Assembly: GCA_023441965.1 (NCBI GenBank)
Contig: JAEZNB010000113.1
Span: 1-32,060 of the forward strand
Direction: 5' to 3'
Length of the DNA: 32,060 nucleotides
Source of the DNA: Bacillota bacterium
GTDB taxonomy: Bacteria > Bacillota > Clostridia > Lachnospirales > Lachnospiraceae
Below are positions 15,833-23,872 of the stretch, piece after piece; position 1 is the first letter of the stretch; each line of letters starts with the position of its first letter. The position numbers and the translations under genes were made by a program. Below the pieces are notes generated by a model, which made no database searches, was not told the DNA's origin, and worked only from the letters and a program-made list of their open reading frames with translations.

Positions 15833-16612
15833 GCGCAGCGCGGCCAGTGCGGCACGTTTATCGGGGGCGCGCATCAGCGTTTCGCCCACCAAAACGGCGT
15901 GTACGCCGATCTTCTTTAAAAAGGAGACATCTCTGGCGGTGGTAATGCCGCTTTCGGAAACAAACAGCACATCCTTTGGGATGAACGGGCGCAGGCGCAG
16001 CGACGCCTCTAAATTCACCTTAAAGGTTTTTAGGTTGCGGTTGTTTACGCCGATGATGCGTGCTCCCGCAGCAAGTGCGCTGCGCACCTCGGCGGCAGTG
16101 TGGGTTTCGACCAGCGCGCACAGCCCTAAGCTTTCGCTTACGGCAAGAAAGCGGCGCAGGGTGTCGGTATCAAGCAGCGCGCAGATGAGCAGCACCGCGT
16201 CGGCACCCAGTGTCTTTGCCTCGTAGATCTGGTATTCGTCTATCGTAAAATCCTTGCGCAGCAGGGGCAGTTTTACCTCACGGCGAATCTCGGATAGGTA
16301 ACGCGCCTCGCCTTTAAAAAAATCCGGCTCGGTCAGTACCGAGATGGCCGCCGCCCCCGCCTGCTCGTATTCCTTGGCGATGGCAAGGTAGGGGAAGTCC
16401 TCGGCAATCACCCCTTTGGAGGGGGACGCCTTCTTGACCTCGCAGATAAACGCGGGCGCACCCTGCATAGCAGCGCTGCGCAGTGCCTTTTCAAACGCAA
16501 AGTCGCCCATGGGCAGCGCTCTTGCCTTGATGCGCATCGCGGCGTGGGTTACGGTATTCTTTTGCTCCAGCACCCGCTTACGGGTAGCCTCGGCAATGGT
16601 GTCAAGAATCAT
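15824..16612 (-). CDS. trpC: Indole-3-glycerol phosphate synthase
   Basis: A 262-residue TIM barrel that closes the indole ring. FICEVKKASPSKGVI has the substrate-binding lysine and SPSKG loop, LLRKDFTIDEYQI has the catalytic Lys region, and GVNNRNLKTF and VSESGIT follow. The ATG at 16612 has AGGAGG 8 nt before it; the upstream in-frame ATG at 16642 lies outside the ribosome site. Its stop codon (TAG) is formed by the first bases of a repeat unit. It sits 48 bp after trpD. Confidence 0.96.
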   Translation of the reverse strand: MILDTIAEATRKRVLEQKNTVTHAAMRIKARALPMGDFAFEKALRSAAMQGAPAFICEVKKASPSKGVIAEDFPYLAIAKEYEQAGAAAISVLTEPDFFKGEARYLSEIRREVKLPLLRKDFTIDEYQIYEAKTLGADAVLLICALLDTDTLRRFLAVSESLGLCALVETHTAAEVRSALAAGARIIGVNNRNLKTFKVNLEASLRLRPFIPKDVLFVSESGITTARDVSFLKKIGVHAVLVGETLMRAPDKRAALAALRGE

Positions 16613-16660
16613 GGCGTTGCCTCCTTTTTGAGGGTATCGCAAAAGTGAAGGAGCGGGCTG

Positions 16661-17677
16661 TTACATCGAGAACTCGCGGGTTGCCCACACATAATCGTTT
16701 AGCTTGTCGCACACCACGCCGGTATCGAGCAAAAAGGAAGCGTAATCCACCCCGCCCGCGATGGTTTCGGTTTTACCATACAGGTAAAGGCAGGCGGCGG
16801 CATTGAGCACCGCGGCATCGCGCTTTGCCCCACGGTCACCCTGCACGATGTTGCGGATGATATCGGCGTTTTGCTTTGCATCTCCGCCCGTTAAGTCCGC
16901 CGCGTCGCACAGCGCAAGACCGTACTCCTCGGGGTCGATGATATAGTTGCGCAGACGTTTGCCTGTAATCTCGCATGCCGTGGTTTTGCCCGTGAGCGTA
17001 ATCTCATCCATGCCGTCGCTGCCGTGTACGACAAGCCCGCGTGTTACATTAAGCCCCGCCAACACCTTGGCAAGCGGACGCACCAGCGCCTCGTCATATA
17101 CGCCCAGCAGTTGCCTAGTTGCGCACGCAGGGTTTGCAAGGGGTCCTAAGATGTTAAAGATGCTGCGGGTTCCAAGCTCGCTGCGAACCGGCGCAACATG
17201 GCGCATGGCGGTGTGGTAAACCGGGGCAAACATAAAGCAAAAGCCGGTTTTCTTAAGCACCTGCGCGTTCTGCTCGGGGGTGATGTCAATTTTAGCACCC
17301 AGCTCCTCCAGCACATCGGCTGCGCCGCATTTGCTTGACACGTTGCGGTTGCCGTGCTTTGCCACAGGCACCCCTGCCGAGGCTGCGATAAACGCCGCCG
17401 CGGTGGAGATGTTAAAACTAAACGACCTGTCGCCGCCGGTGCCCACGATATCCAGCACCTCGCCGTCGTGCACCAGTGGGGCGGCATGTGCGCGCATAAC
17501 CGCCGCACACGCGGTAATCTCCTCTATCGTTTCCCCCTTCATATGCATTGCCGTTAAAAACGATGCAACCTGCGCGGGGGTTGCCTCCCCTTTCATGATT
17601 TCATCCATCACCGTGCTTGCGACGTCGTAGGGAAGATTCTCCCGTTCTATCAGCAGGCGGAGGGTTTCTTTAATCAC
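16661..17677 (-). CDS. trpD: Anthranilate phosphoribosyltransferase
   Basis: A 338-residue enzyme that attaches phosphoribosyl pyrophosphate to anthranilate. The PRPP-binding DIVGTGGDRSFSFNIST and the KHGNRNVSSKCGAADVLE segment are diagnostic, and a DEITLTG motif occurs later. I favour the GTG at 17677 (VIKETLRLL, matching where relatives begin, with AAGGA 12 nt upstream) over the ATG at 17704, which lacks a ribosome site. TrpD is separate from the TrpG amidotransferase rather than fused to it. Confidence 0.94.
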   Translation of the reverse strand: MIKETLRLLIERENLPYDVASTVMDEIMKGEATPAQVASFLTAMHMKGETIEEITACAAVMRAHAAPLVHDGEVLDIVGTGGDRSFSFNISTAAAFIAASAGVPVAKHGNRNVSSKCGAADVLEELGAKIDITPEQNAQVLKKTGFCFMFAPVYHTAMRHVAPVRSELGTRSIFNILGPLANPACATRQLLGVYDEALVRPLAKVLAGLNVTRGLVVHGSDGMDEITLTGKTTACEITGKRLRNYIIDPEEYGLALCDAADLTGGDAKQNADIIRNIVQGDRGAKRDAAVLNAAACLYLYGKTETIAGGVDYASFLLDTGVVCDKLNDYVWATREFSM

Positions 17678-17849
17678 AGTATGACCAAATCCTTTCGTTG
17701 TCATTTGTTACGCGGCAAATCCGCTGCGCGTGCTTGATACTGCCCTGTAAGCCAAAACAGCACAATCACAGAGTGTGCGTAATACGCCTTGTAGGCTATT
17801 TCGACCGAATACAGCAATAAATTAATGCAATATAAGGGGTATGTTTTGT

Positions 17850-18422
17850 CTAGGAGCGTATCGACAGAAAGTTTTTCATCATTGCAAGGCCGTTTGGTGT
17901 TAAAACCGACTCGGGATGAAATTGCAGCCCGAAGATCGGCTTTGTTCGGTGCGATACCGCCATCACCTCGCCCAAGGCGTCGCGACCGGTTACGATAAGC
18001 TCGTGCGGCAGGGTGTCGTCCTTTGCAATGAGCGAATGGTACCGCGCCGCCTCGATGGTATTGGGCAGCCCCGCAAATATGGGGCAGGTGGTGTCCACCG
18101 TTATCGTGCTTTTTTTGCCGTGCATCAGCTGTCGGGCATGGGTAATGGTTGCACCCATTACCTCGCAGATTGCCTGATGCCCGAGGCACACCCCAAGAAT
18201 GGGAATCTGACCGCCCAACGTTTGTATCACCTGTTCGCACACGCCCGCGTCCTTTGGGTAGCCGGGTCCCGGCGAGAGGATGATGTGGTCGGGGGCGAGG
18301 GCGCGGATCTCTTCGGGGGTCATTACGTCGTTGCGCACCACGCGGATATCCTGTGTAATCTCCCCCGCAAGCTGTACGAGGTTGTAGGTAAAGCTGTCGT
18401 AGTTGTCGATGATTAAAAGCAT
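17850..18422 (-). CDS. trpG: Anthranilate synthase glutamine amidotransferase subunit
   Basis: A 190-residue class I glutamine amidotransferase that gives ammonia to TrpE. The triad is visible: Cys79 in GVCLGHQAI, with His169 and Glu171 in LQFHPESV. The oxyanion segment SPGPGYPKDAG and the start MLLIIDNYDSFTYNL are standard. The same type can serve p-aminobenzoate synthesis, but the trp context makes TrpG the main call. A ~170-bp gap to trpD has no recognisable element. Confidence 0.95.
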   Translation of the reverse strand: MLLIIDNYDSFTYNLVQLAGEITQDIRVVRNDVMTPEEIRALAPDHIILSPGPGYPKDAGVCEQVIQTLGGQIPILGVCLGHQAICEVMGATITHARQLMHGKKSTITVDTTCPIFAGLPNTIEAARYHSLIAKDDTLPHELIVTGRDALGEVMAVSHRTKPIFGLQFHPESVLTPNGLAMMKNFLSIRS

Positions 18423-18489
18423 CGTGTTTCACACCCTTATCGGTTGGTTGTATAAAACGGCATTCGACCGCGTGGGGTTTTCTCCAGAT

Positions 18490-18842
18490 TGATAAAATAT
18501 ATAAGGCACGGAAAACCAGAGAAGCAGAAAACCGAGAACCAGAGAAGCAGAAAACCAGAGAACCAGAGAAGCGGAGAACCGCAGGTTCTCGCAATGCTAT
18601 GCGTAGGGAGCGACGCCCTCGTCGCTCCGTTAGTCCTCTCCATGTTAAAATTTACAATAAAGAGGGTTTCGCCTTCGGGCGACCTACTTTTTTTGCTTGA
18701 AAAAAGTAGGCAAAAACAAGCCGAAATAGAGCTGAGAACCGAGAACCGTAGGTTCTCGCAATGCCAACCGTAAGGTTGGCTATGCGAAGGTTCTCAAAAT
18801 GCCAACCAAAGGTTGGCAATGCCCCTTTGAAACCCGCACATC
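18490..18842. repeat. Palindromic repeat mosaic upstream of trpG
   Basis: A purine-rich run of GAACCAGAGAAGC-like pieces (18510-18575) is followed by GAGAACCGCAGGTTCTC, a GGAGCGACG-like module (about 18608-18630), a CCTACTTTTTT..AAAAAAGTAGG hairpin (18683-18710), and GCCAACC..GGTTGGC modules (about 18763-18820). The hairpin lacks a T run after it on either strand, so it need not terminate the operon. Confidence 0.85.
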
Positions 18843-19135
18843 CATCAGGCGACAATTATTGTGCCCTAAACAGTCTGCCTCGGCGCACTCCGCTTATCGA
18901 CCGGAGCCGGTGTATTTGTACGATTCTCCGGTCGGCGCGTCGTGCGCAAAACGCGGGGCGTTTTGTTCCCTCGGCTGCATTATTTTTGTTGTGCGGTTGG
19001 GTCGCCTGATTGCTGCGCCCCGAACACGAAAACATGGCACACTTTATTTTGCTCGCAACCCCTTTTGGAAGCCTAAACCTTAATAGGACCCAAACACTCC
19101 CGCGTAGGTGACAACCGCCAAGCTGAAATAGAGCG
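18843..19135. other. Non-repeated block inside the trpE-trpG spacer
   Basis: This ~290-bp stretch contains none of the surrounding repeat families. A CGACCGGAG..CTCCGGTCG inverted repeat (about 18898-18936) is the clearest structure. Frames crossing it look like chance. It may be a remnant of an inserted element. Confidence 0.4.
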
Positions 19136-19158
19136 GACAACCAGAAAACCATAGAACC

Positions 19159-19344
19159 GAGAACCGTAGGTTCTCATAATGCCAAGCTTTAGCTTGGCAA
19201 TGCTATGCGAAGGTTAAGATAGAGCTGAGAACCGTAGGTTCTCATAATGCCAAGCTTTAGCTTGGCTATGCTATGCGAAGGTTAAGATAGAACCGAGAAC
19301 CGTAGGTTCTCATAATGCCAAGCTTTAGCTTGGCTATGCTATGA
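19159..19344. repeat. Three 68-bp tandem repeats abutting trpE
   Basis: Units start at 19159, 19227 and 19295. Each has a GAGAACCGTAGGTTCTC hairpin, a GCCAAGCTTTAGCTTGGC hairpin and a CTATGCGAAGGTTAAGATAG linker. The final unit provides the trpE stop codon (19339-19341). Confidence 0.92.
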
Positions 19345-20799
19345 CTCCGCTACCTCGGCGGCGTTTAGGATGGCGTTGATAACCGCGTGCGCTTTGTTGC
19401 CGGATTCCTCGTATTCCAGATCGGGGATGCTGTCGGCGACAATGCCGCCGCCCGCCTGCACCGTAACGGTGTTGCCCTTTCGCACCGCCATGCGGATGGC
19501 AATGCAGGTGTCCATGTTGCCGGCAAAGTCCAGGTAGCCCAGCGCGCCGCCGTAGATGCCGCGGGGAGACTGTTCCAGCTCCTCGATAATCTCGCACGCG
19601 CGGATCTTGGGTGCGCCCGATAGGGTGCCCGCGGGCAGGATGGTCTCAATAGCGTCGCACGCGTCGCGGTCGGGGCGGATATCGCTCTCCACACAGGAGG
19701 TGATGTGCATAATCTTTGAGTAGCGGTGTATCATCTGGTAGGCAATCACCTTAACCGACGAGAAGTTTGATATCCTGCCAAGGTCGTTACGGGCAAGGTC
19801 TACGAGCATGTTGTGCTCGGCAAGCTCCTTTTCATCGGCGAGCAGGTCGCGCTCAAGCTGCAGATCCTCCTCCTCGGTGGCACCCCTTGGGCGGGAGCCC
19901 GCCACAGGGAAGGTGGTAAGCCTGCCGTTTTGCAGGCGCACCAGCGTCTCGGGCGACGAGCACATCACCTCGACGTCGTCGATGTGCAAAAACACCATAT
20001 ACGGCGACGGGTTGGTGGTACGCAGCACACGGTAGGCGGCAATCAGGCTTTCGCGGTAGGGGCTTGTAAAGCGGCGGGATAGCACCGCCTGAAAGATGTC
20101 GCCGTCGCGGATGTACTGCTTTGCCTTTTGTACCATTGCGCAGTACGCGGGGCGGGTGATGTTGCACGAAAACTGTACCCGTGCATCGGCGCGGGTAGGA
20201 GGCAGTGGCGATGTGTCGAGGATGGTGCGAATCATCGCCTCGATGTCGCCCACCGCCTTTGCATAGCCCTGCATTACGTCGTCGGTGTTCATATTCACCA
20301 CGATGCACAGCTTCTGCTTTAGGTGGTCATACGCAATGACCTTATCAAACAGCAGCAGGTCGTAGTCGGGCAGCTCGCCGGTGGAAAGCCGAAGCGACGG
20401 CTCCGAGTAACCCATCATGGCGTAGCCAAAGTATCCTACAAATCCACCCGTAAACGGGGGCAACCCCTCGATGCGCGGTGCCTTGTAGCGCGCAAGGATG
20501 GTGCGCAGCACATCCAGCGGCTGCTTGGCGGGAATAACCGCCGGCTCGTTGCCCTCCACCGTTACCACGCCGTCCTTACAGGTTACGCGCAGCACGGGGT
20601 CAAAGCCTAAAAATGAGTAGCGGCTCCATCGCTGGCCACCCTCCACGCTCTCGAGCAGAAAGTACCGCGCGCTCTTTTGGGCAATGCGCCGCAGTAGGGT
20701 AATGGGGGTTGCAATGTCGGCGTAAATCTCCTTGCACACGGGTATGGTGTTGTACTCCTTTGCAAGGCGTTGTATGGTGGTTGCGTCGGGTCTGATCAT
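19339..20799 (-). CDS. trpE: Anthranilate synthase component I
   Basis: A 486-residue chorismate-using enzyme that makes anthranilate with TrpG ammonia. The feedback motif LLES lies in YFLLESVEGGQRWS near residues 46-60, indicating tryptophan inhibition. The catalytic C-terminal domain has YIRDGDIFQAVLSRRF, SPETLVRLQNG, VAGSRPRGATEEED, DLARNDLGR, LPAGTLSGAPKIRA and AGGGIVADS. The ATG follows AGGTG at 8 nt and comes only 28 bp after the T-box terminator, so read-through directly controls it. It is the first gene of the trp operon. Confidence 0.97.
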   Translation of the reverse strand: MIRPDATTIQRLAKEYNTIPVCKEIYADIATPITLLRRIAQKSARYFLLESVEGGQRWSRYSFLGFDPVLRVTCKDGVVTVEGNEPAVIPAKQPLDVLRTILARYKAPRIEGLPPFTGGFVGYFGYAMMGYSEPSLRLSTGELPDYDLLLFDKVIAYDHLKQKLCIVVNMNTDDVMQGYAKAVGDIEAMIRTILDTSPLPPTRADARVQFSCNITRPAYCAMVQKAKQYIRDGDIFQAVLSRRFTSPYRESLIAAYRVLRTTNPSPYMVFLHIDDVEVMCSSPETLVRLQNGRLTTFPVAGSRPRGATEEEDLQLERDLLADEKELAEHNMLVDLARNDLGRISNFSSVKVIAYQMIHRYSKIMHITSCVESDIRPDRDACDAIETILPAGTLSGAPKIRACEIIEELEQSPRGIYGGALGYLDFAGNMDTCIAIRMAVRKGNTVTVQAGGGIVADSIPDLEYEESGNKAHAVINAILNAAEVAES

Positions 20800-20826
20800 A
20801 CGTGTTCACCTGCCTGTTCCTTCAAC

Positions 20827-20870
20827 TAAAAAATAAAAAGACCCTTGCCCCTGTATGGGACAAAAGCCTT
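20827..20870 (-). terminator. T-box regulated terminator before trpE
   Basis: A 14-bp stem (20838-20851 with 20857-20870, several G-U pairs on the minus strand) with a 5-nt loop, followed by TTTTTATTTTTT. Its upstream arm follows the T-box sequence, as expected for the alternative antiterminator. Confidence 0.85.
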
Positions 20871-21096
20871 TGCTTCTGCGATACCACCCAAATTGATGAG
20901 AACACTCATCCACTCGTTTCACATACTATCATATGTGCCCCTCTGGTAACGGTCGGGGTGTGCCGTCGACGCCTACTGCCCGTAACGGGTTCGGGTCGCC
21001 CTCGCAAGTCCATTGGAAAACACCTGTGCTGCCGCATTCACACCAGCTAGCGACTCTCTGTATACACGCCGGAAGTTTTCTACTACTCTTGCTCAT
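20827..21096 (-). promoter_or_regulatory. T-box riboswitch, tryptophan-specific
   Basis: The minus-strand leader shows the parts of a transcriptional T-box. Stem I begins at about 21094 (GAGCAAGAGTAGTAG). A distal AGAGAGTCGCTAGCTGG region follows. The specifier loop region CAATGGAC carries TGG (21010-21012), the Trp codon. The T-box sequence TGGGTGGTAT (20881-20890) precedes the terminator. Uncharged tRNA-Trp would pair with the specifier and T-box, stabilise the antiterminator and allow trp operon transcription. Confidence 0.93.
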
Positions 21097-21118
21097 CGGT
21101 TTGCTTATATTGTAAGTC

Positions 21119-21147
21119 ATTATATGGTATTCGGGCGGGCTTGTCAA
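21119..21147 (-). promoter_or_regulatory. Consensus promoter of the trp operon
   Basis: Minus strand TTGACA (21142-21147), 17-nt spacer, TATAAT (21119-21124), both perfect, placing the start of transcription just before T-box stem I. Confidence 0.88.
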
Positions 21148-21272
21148 GTATACAGCTAAAAAGTTTTGGTTTTTGGTCTTTTGCACATATTCCCCCGCCG
21201 GGGTAAGCAAGCTAACACCGTTACCACAACCCATCTGTTTGTACCTCAGCGGCGGGTTTACCCGTTTTGGGG

Positions 21273-21301
21273 GTGACTTTCCCCCGCAATAGTGGTAAAA
21301 T
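21273..21301 (+). promoter_or_regulatory. Possible promoter of the NUDIX gene
   Basis: GTGACT (21273-21278), 17-nt spacer, TAAAAT (21296-21301), about 94 bp before the start. It is divergent from the trp promoter. A GGGGG/CCCCC inverted pair overlaps it. Confidence 0.4.
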
Positions 21302-21394
21302 AGATAGATACAATGCGGCGTTTTTGACCGAATCATCATACGGTTGTGAGCGTCTTTTATCTCGGCCATTTTGGGCAGAAGGAAAACAAAAACC

Positions 21395-21808
21395 ATGAGG
21401 CATGAAAAATCGTGCGGTGCGCTGGTGTACCGCAAAGATAACAAGGAACCCGAGCTGCTGCTTGTGCGCCATAAGGCGGGCGGTCACTGGTCGTTCCCCA
21501 AAGGGCATGTGGAGGCGGGCGAAACCGAACAGCAAACCGCTCTGCGCGAGGTGCGGGAGGAGACCGGTCTGGTCGTTGCGCTCCAGCAGGGCTTTCGCCA
21601 CTGCGTGGCGTACCATCCGCGCCCCGAAATACACAAGACGGTGGTGTATTTTGCCGCCACGCCTGTTTCGGGCGAGCTGCGCGCCCAAGAGTCGGAGATT
21701 GCCGATATTATCTGGGCACCCATATCTAAGGCAAACAACCTGCTAAGCTACCAAAACGACCGCAGGCTGCTGGCGCTTGTAAAAAAGCACCTCAGAATGA
21801 AGCCGTAG
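21395..21808 (+). CDS. NUDIX hydrolase, diadenosine-polyphosphatase-like
   Basis: A 137-residue protein with the NUDIX box GHVEAGETEQQTALRE followed by VREETGL. The opening KSCGALVYRK, the WSFPKGHVEAGE block and the short length resemble bis(5'-nucleosyl)-tetraphosphatases (Ap4A hydrolases), which remove stress dinucleotides, but an RNA or nucleotide pyrophosphohydrolase is possible. I use the ATG at 21395, with GAAGGA about 11 nt upstream. It stands alone, followed by a new promoter. Confidence 0.88.
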   Translation: MRHEKSCGALVYRKDNKEPELLLVRHKAGGHWSFPKGHVEAGETEQQTALREVREETGLVVALQQGFRHCVAYHPRPEIHKTVVYFAATPVSGELRAQESEIADIIWAPISKANNLLSYQNDRRLLALVKKHLRMKP

Positions 21809-21824
21809 CTTATAAGGTTGTGCA

Positions 21825-21853
21825 TTGCTTTTTCAAAGGCGCTTTGATATAAT
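21825..21853 (+). promoter_or_regulatory. Promoter of the potassium-transporter gene
   Basis: TTGCTT (21825-21830), 17-nt spacer, TATAAT (21848-21853). Transcription would begin near 21860, just before the first structured element at 21868. Confidence 0.65.
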
Positions 21854-21867
21854 CAAGGCACTGTGAT

Positions 21868-22036
21868 ACTCCACAAACTTCAAGACGAAACCGTTTTGAA
21901 CCGCACGAAAAACCGTGCGGCGCCCACGAATGTGGGCGGTTTGTGGAGTCTATAGTCAATAAACACGCCATCAGGCGTGCGGCAGGTAGTACCTGCCGCT
22001 TGAAAACAGGGACTGTTTTCAAGTTTACTGACTATA
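21868..22036 (+). other. Two tandem four-way-junction elements in the predicted trkH/ktrB leader
   Basis: Element 1 (21868-21949): an 11-bp closing stem (21868-21878 with 21939-21949) encloses three hairpins packed with no unpaired bases between them (21879-21900, 21901-21920, 21921-21938). Element 2 (21951-22036): a 13-position closing stem (21951-21963 with 22024-22036, one mismatch) encloses hairpins at 21964-21979, 21980-21998 and 21999-22023. One base separates the two. No known riboswitch consensus is recognised. It could be a leader RNA or a nested-palindrome mobile repeat. Confidence 0.8.
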
Positions 22037-22086
22037 TTACAAAGCGCAAAGCGGCGCGGCGTACGTTGATTTTTTCCTAATATAGT

Positions 22087-23472
22087 ATGGTTAAAGGAAG
22101 CGATGAAGTGCTTAACGCAGGCTCGGAGAAAAAGCATCCTGCCGTGCATCAGCCGGTACGGACCATCACGCTCAGCTTTTTTGTTGTGATACTGGTCGGC
22201 GCCTTTTTGCTAATGATGCCGTTTTCCTCGCGCGGCGGCGAGTTTACCCCCTTCGTAGACGCACTGTTTACCGCAACCACCGCCACCTGTGTGACGGGGC
22301 TTATCGTGTACGACACCTACTTAAAATGGTCTGCCATCGGTCAGGTAATTATTCTGTTGCTTATTCAAATTGGCGGGCTGGGGTTGCTTACCATCGTTAC
22401 GTTCTTTAATATCGCGCTGCGCCGCAAGCTGGGGCTGCGCGGGGTACATCTGGCAAGCGAAACCGCAAATGCCTTGGATGTGGTAGACGCCCCTAAGCTG
22501 ATTAAGACCATTATGGTTGTTTCATTTTCCTGCGAGGCGATAGGCGCATTGCTGCTCATGGCACATTTTATACCAAAGTACGGCAGAGAAGGCGTGTTTT
22601 TGTCCGTTTTTCTCGCGGTTTCGGCGTTCTGCAACGCGGGTATTGACCTACTTGGGCGGGAGGGCGCATATGCCAGCCTGACAAACTACAACGATAATCC
22701 GTATGTACTGTTTATCATTGCAGCGCTGATTATCCTTGGTGGCTTGGGCTTTTTGGTGTGGCAGGATCTGTTTCACTACCGCAAGACAAAGAAGCTGCTA
22801 TTGCACACCCGCATTGTGCTGGTTGTTTCGGGCATCCTGATTTTAGTGGGTACAATACTGTTTTTGTTGTTTGAGTGGGATAACCCCGGCACCCTTGCCC
22901 CGCTTTCGTTTTTTGAAAAGCTGACTGCTTCGCTGTTTCAGTCGGTGTCGTCGCGTACCGCGGGCTTTAATACCGTAGACATAGGCTCCCTAAAGGGAAT
23001 TACTAAGATGTTTATGATTATTTTGATGTTTATCGGCGCGTCCCCCGGCTCTACGGGCGGTGGCATTAAGACTACCACCTTTGCGGTTCTGATTATGACG
23101 GTACTCAGCGTCGTGCTCGGGCGGGAAGAAACGGTGGTGTTCAAACGCCGGGTGGATAAAACCATCGTATACAAGGCGCTTGCCATCGCGTTCTTTTCGG
23201 TAACACTGGTGCTTGTCGCCACCTCAATCATCTACTTTACCAGTGCCGAGACCACAGACGGCATGAACGCCCTGTTTGAATCCACCTCCGCCTTTGCGAC
23301 GGTTGGGCTGAGTGCGGGCATAACTGGGGTCGCAAACCTGCCCTCTAAGATTGTGCTGATCCTTGCCATGTACCTTGGTCGCGTGGGACCTGTTTCGTTT
23401 GCCATTGCGCTGACGCTGCGTCAGGGCAAACGCCACGAGGTTATACCCGACGGCAAGATTACTGTAGGTTAA
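22087..23472 (+). CDS. TrkH/KtrB-family potassium uptake channel subunit
   Basis: A 461-residue membrane protein with the four-fold M1-P-M2 layout of KtrB/TrkH. The four selectivity-filter loops are visible: TATCVTGLIVYD, AFCNAGIDLLG, SSRTAGFNTVD and SAFATVGLSAG. The M2 gate segment between GSTGGGIKTTT and the next repeat is standard. It lets K+ (possibly with Na+) into the cell and normally works with a cytoplasmic KtrA/TrkA regulator, which is not next to it here. The ATG at 22087 lacks a clear ribosome site; the GTG at 22108 (AAAGGA 9 nt upstream) is a credible alternative start. Confidence 0.92.
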   Translation: MVKGSDEVLNAGSEKKHPAVHQPVRTITLSFFVVILVGAFLLMMPFSSRGGEFTPFVDALFTATTATCVTGLIVYDTYLKWSAIGQVIILLLIQIGGLGLLTIVTFFNIALRRKLGLRGVHLASETANALDVVDAPKLIKTIMVVSFSCEAIGALLLMAHFIPKYGREGVFLSVFLAVSAFCNAGIDLLGREGAYASLTNYNDNPYVLFIIAALIILGGLGFLVWQDLFHYRKTKKLLLHTRIVLVVSGILILVGTILFLLFEWDNPGTLAPLSFFEKLTASLFQSVSSRTAGFNTVDIGSLKGITKMFMIILMFIGASPGSTGGGIKTTTFAVLIMTVLSVVLGREETVVFKRRVDKTIVYKALAIAFFSVTLVLVATSIIYFTSAETTDGMNALFESTSAFATVGLSAGITGVANLPSKIVLILAMYLGRVGPVSFAIALTLRQGKRHEVIPDGKITVG

Positions 23473-23482
23473 TTTATGCTGC

Positions 23483-23522
23483 AAACGCCCCTGCCTTTAT
23501 ATGAAGGCGGGGGCGTTTTTGT
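23483..23522 (+). terminator. Intrinsic terminator after the potassium-channel gene
   Basis: A ~15-bp G+C-rich stem (AACGCCCC.GCCTT with AAGGC.GGGGCGTT) and a 5-6 nt loop followed by TTTTTG, 10 bp past the stop codon. Confidence 0.88.
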
Positions 23523-23739
23523 TGTGTAGATTGGCGTTTGTTATGGTGGTGGGGCTGCTCATCGTGTGCACTAGTGCCTTTTTCAGACGCTACTGCAGCA
23601 AAACTGGTGTGCCCTATGTCAAACCGAAGGATGTGCGCGGATATGGCTTGATTGGGCAGGATATATGCGAATTGGGCGGCTGAGTGCCCCTGAGACAGCA
23701 TAATCCTGCCTGAGCGGACCTGAGCGGGGCTGAGCCGTT

Positions 23740-23768
23740 TTGATGCAATTGTGAAATTGTGCTATAAT
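23740..23768 (+). promoter_or_regulatory. Promoter of the amino-acid ABC operon
   Basis: TTGATG (23740-23745), 17-nt spacer, TATAAT (23763-23768), about 105 bp upstream of the binding-protein start. Confidence 0.7.
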
Positions 23769-23872
23769 TATAGCCGTAGTTATGTGCGTTTTGCACTATT
23801 GTTGTGCTGTCTTGCCGAAGAATGTCGAAGGCATGGGCAGCATCATTTTATGAACAAGGGAGAATGATTTGA

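Noticed and set aside
18683..18710. Intrinsic terminator within the trp operon
   Set aside because: The hairpin is strong but lacks a T run after it on the minus strand, the direction of transcription.
20929..21444. Long minus-strand frame over the T-box
   Set aside because: It overlaps a recognised riboswitch, the trp promoter and the NUDIX leader, and its translation resembles no family.
21868..22036. ydaO/c-di-AMP riboswitch or tRNA pair
   Set aside because: No ydaO consensus and no tRNA features (no T-loop or conserved D-loop bases) are found despite the cloverleaf-like outline.
23501..23683. 60-codon plus-strand frame with a hydrophobic stretch
   Set aside because: Its start lies inside the terminator hairpin of the potassium-channel gene and no ribosome site precedes the internal ATG at 23543.
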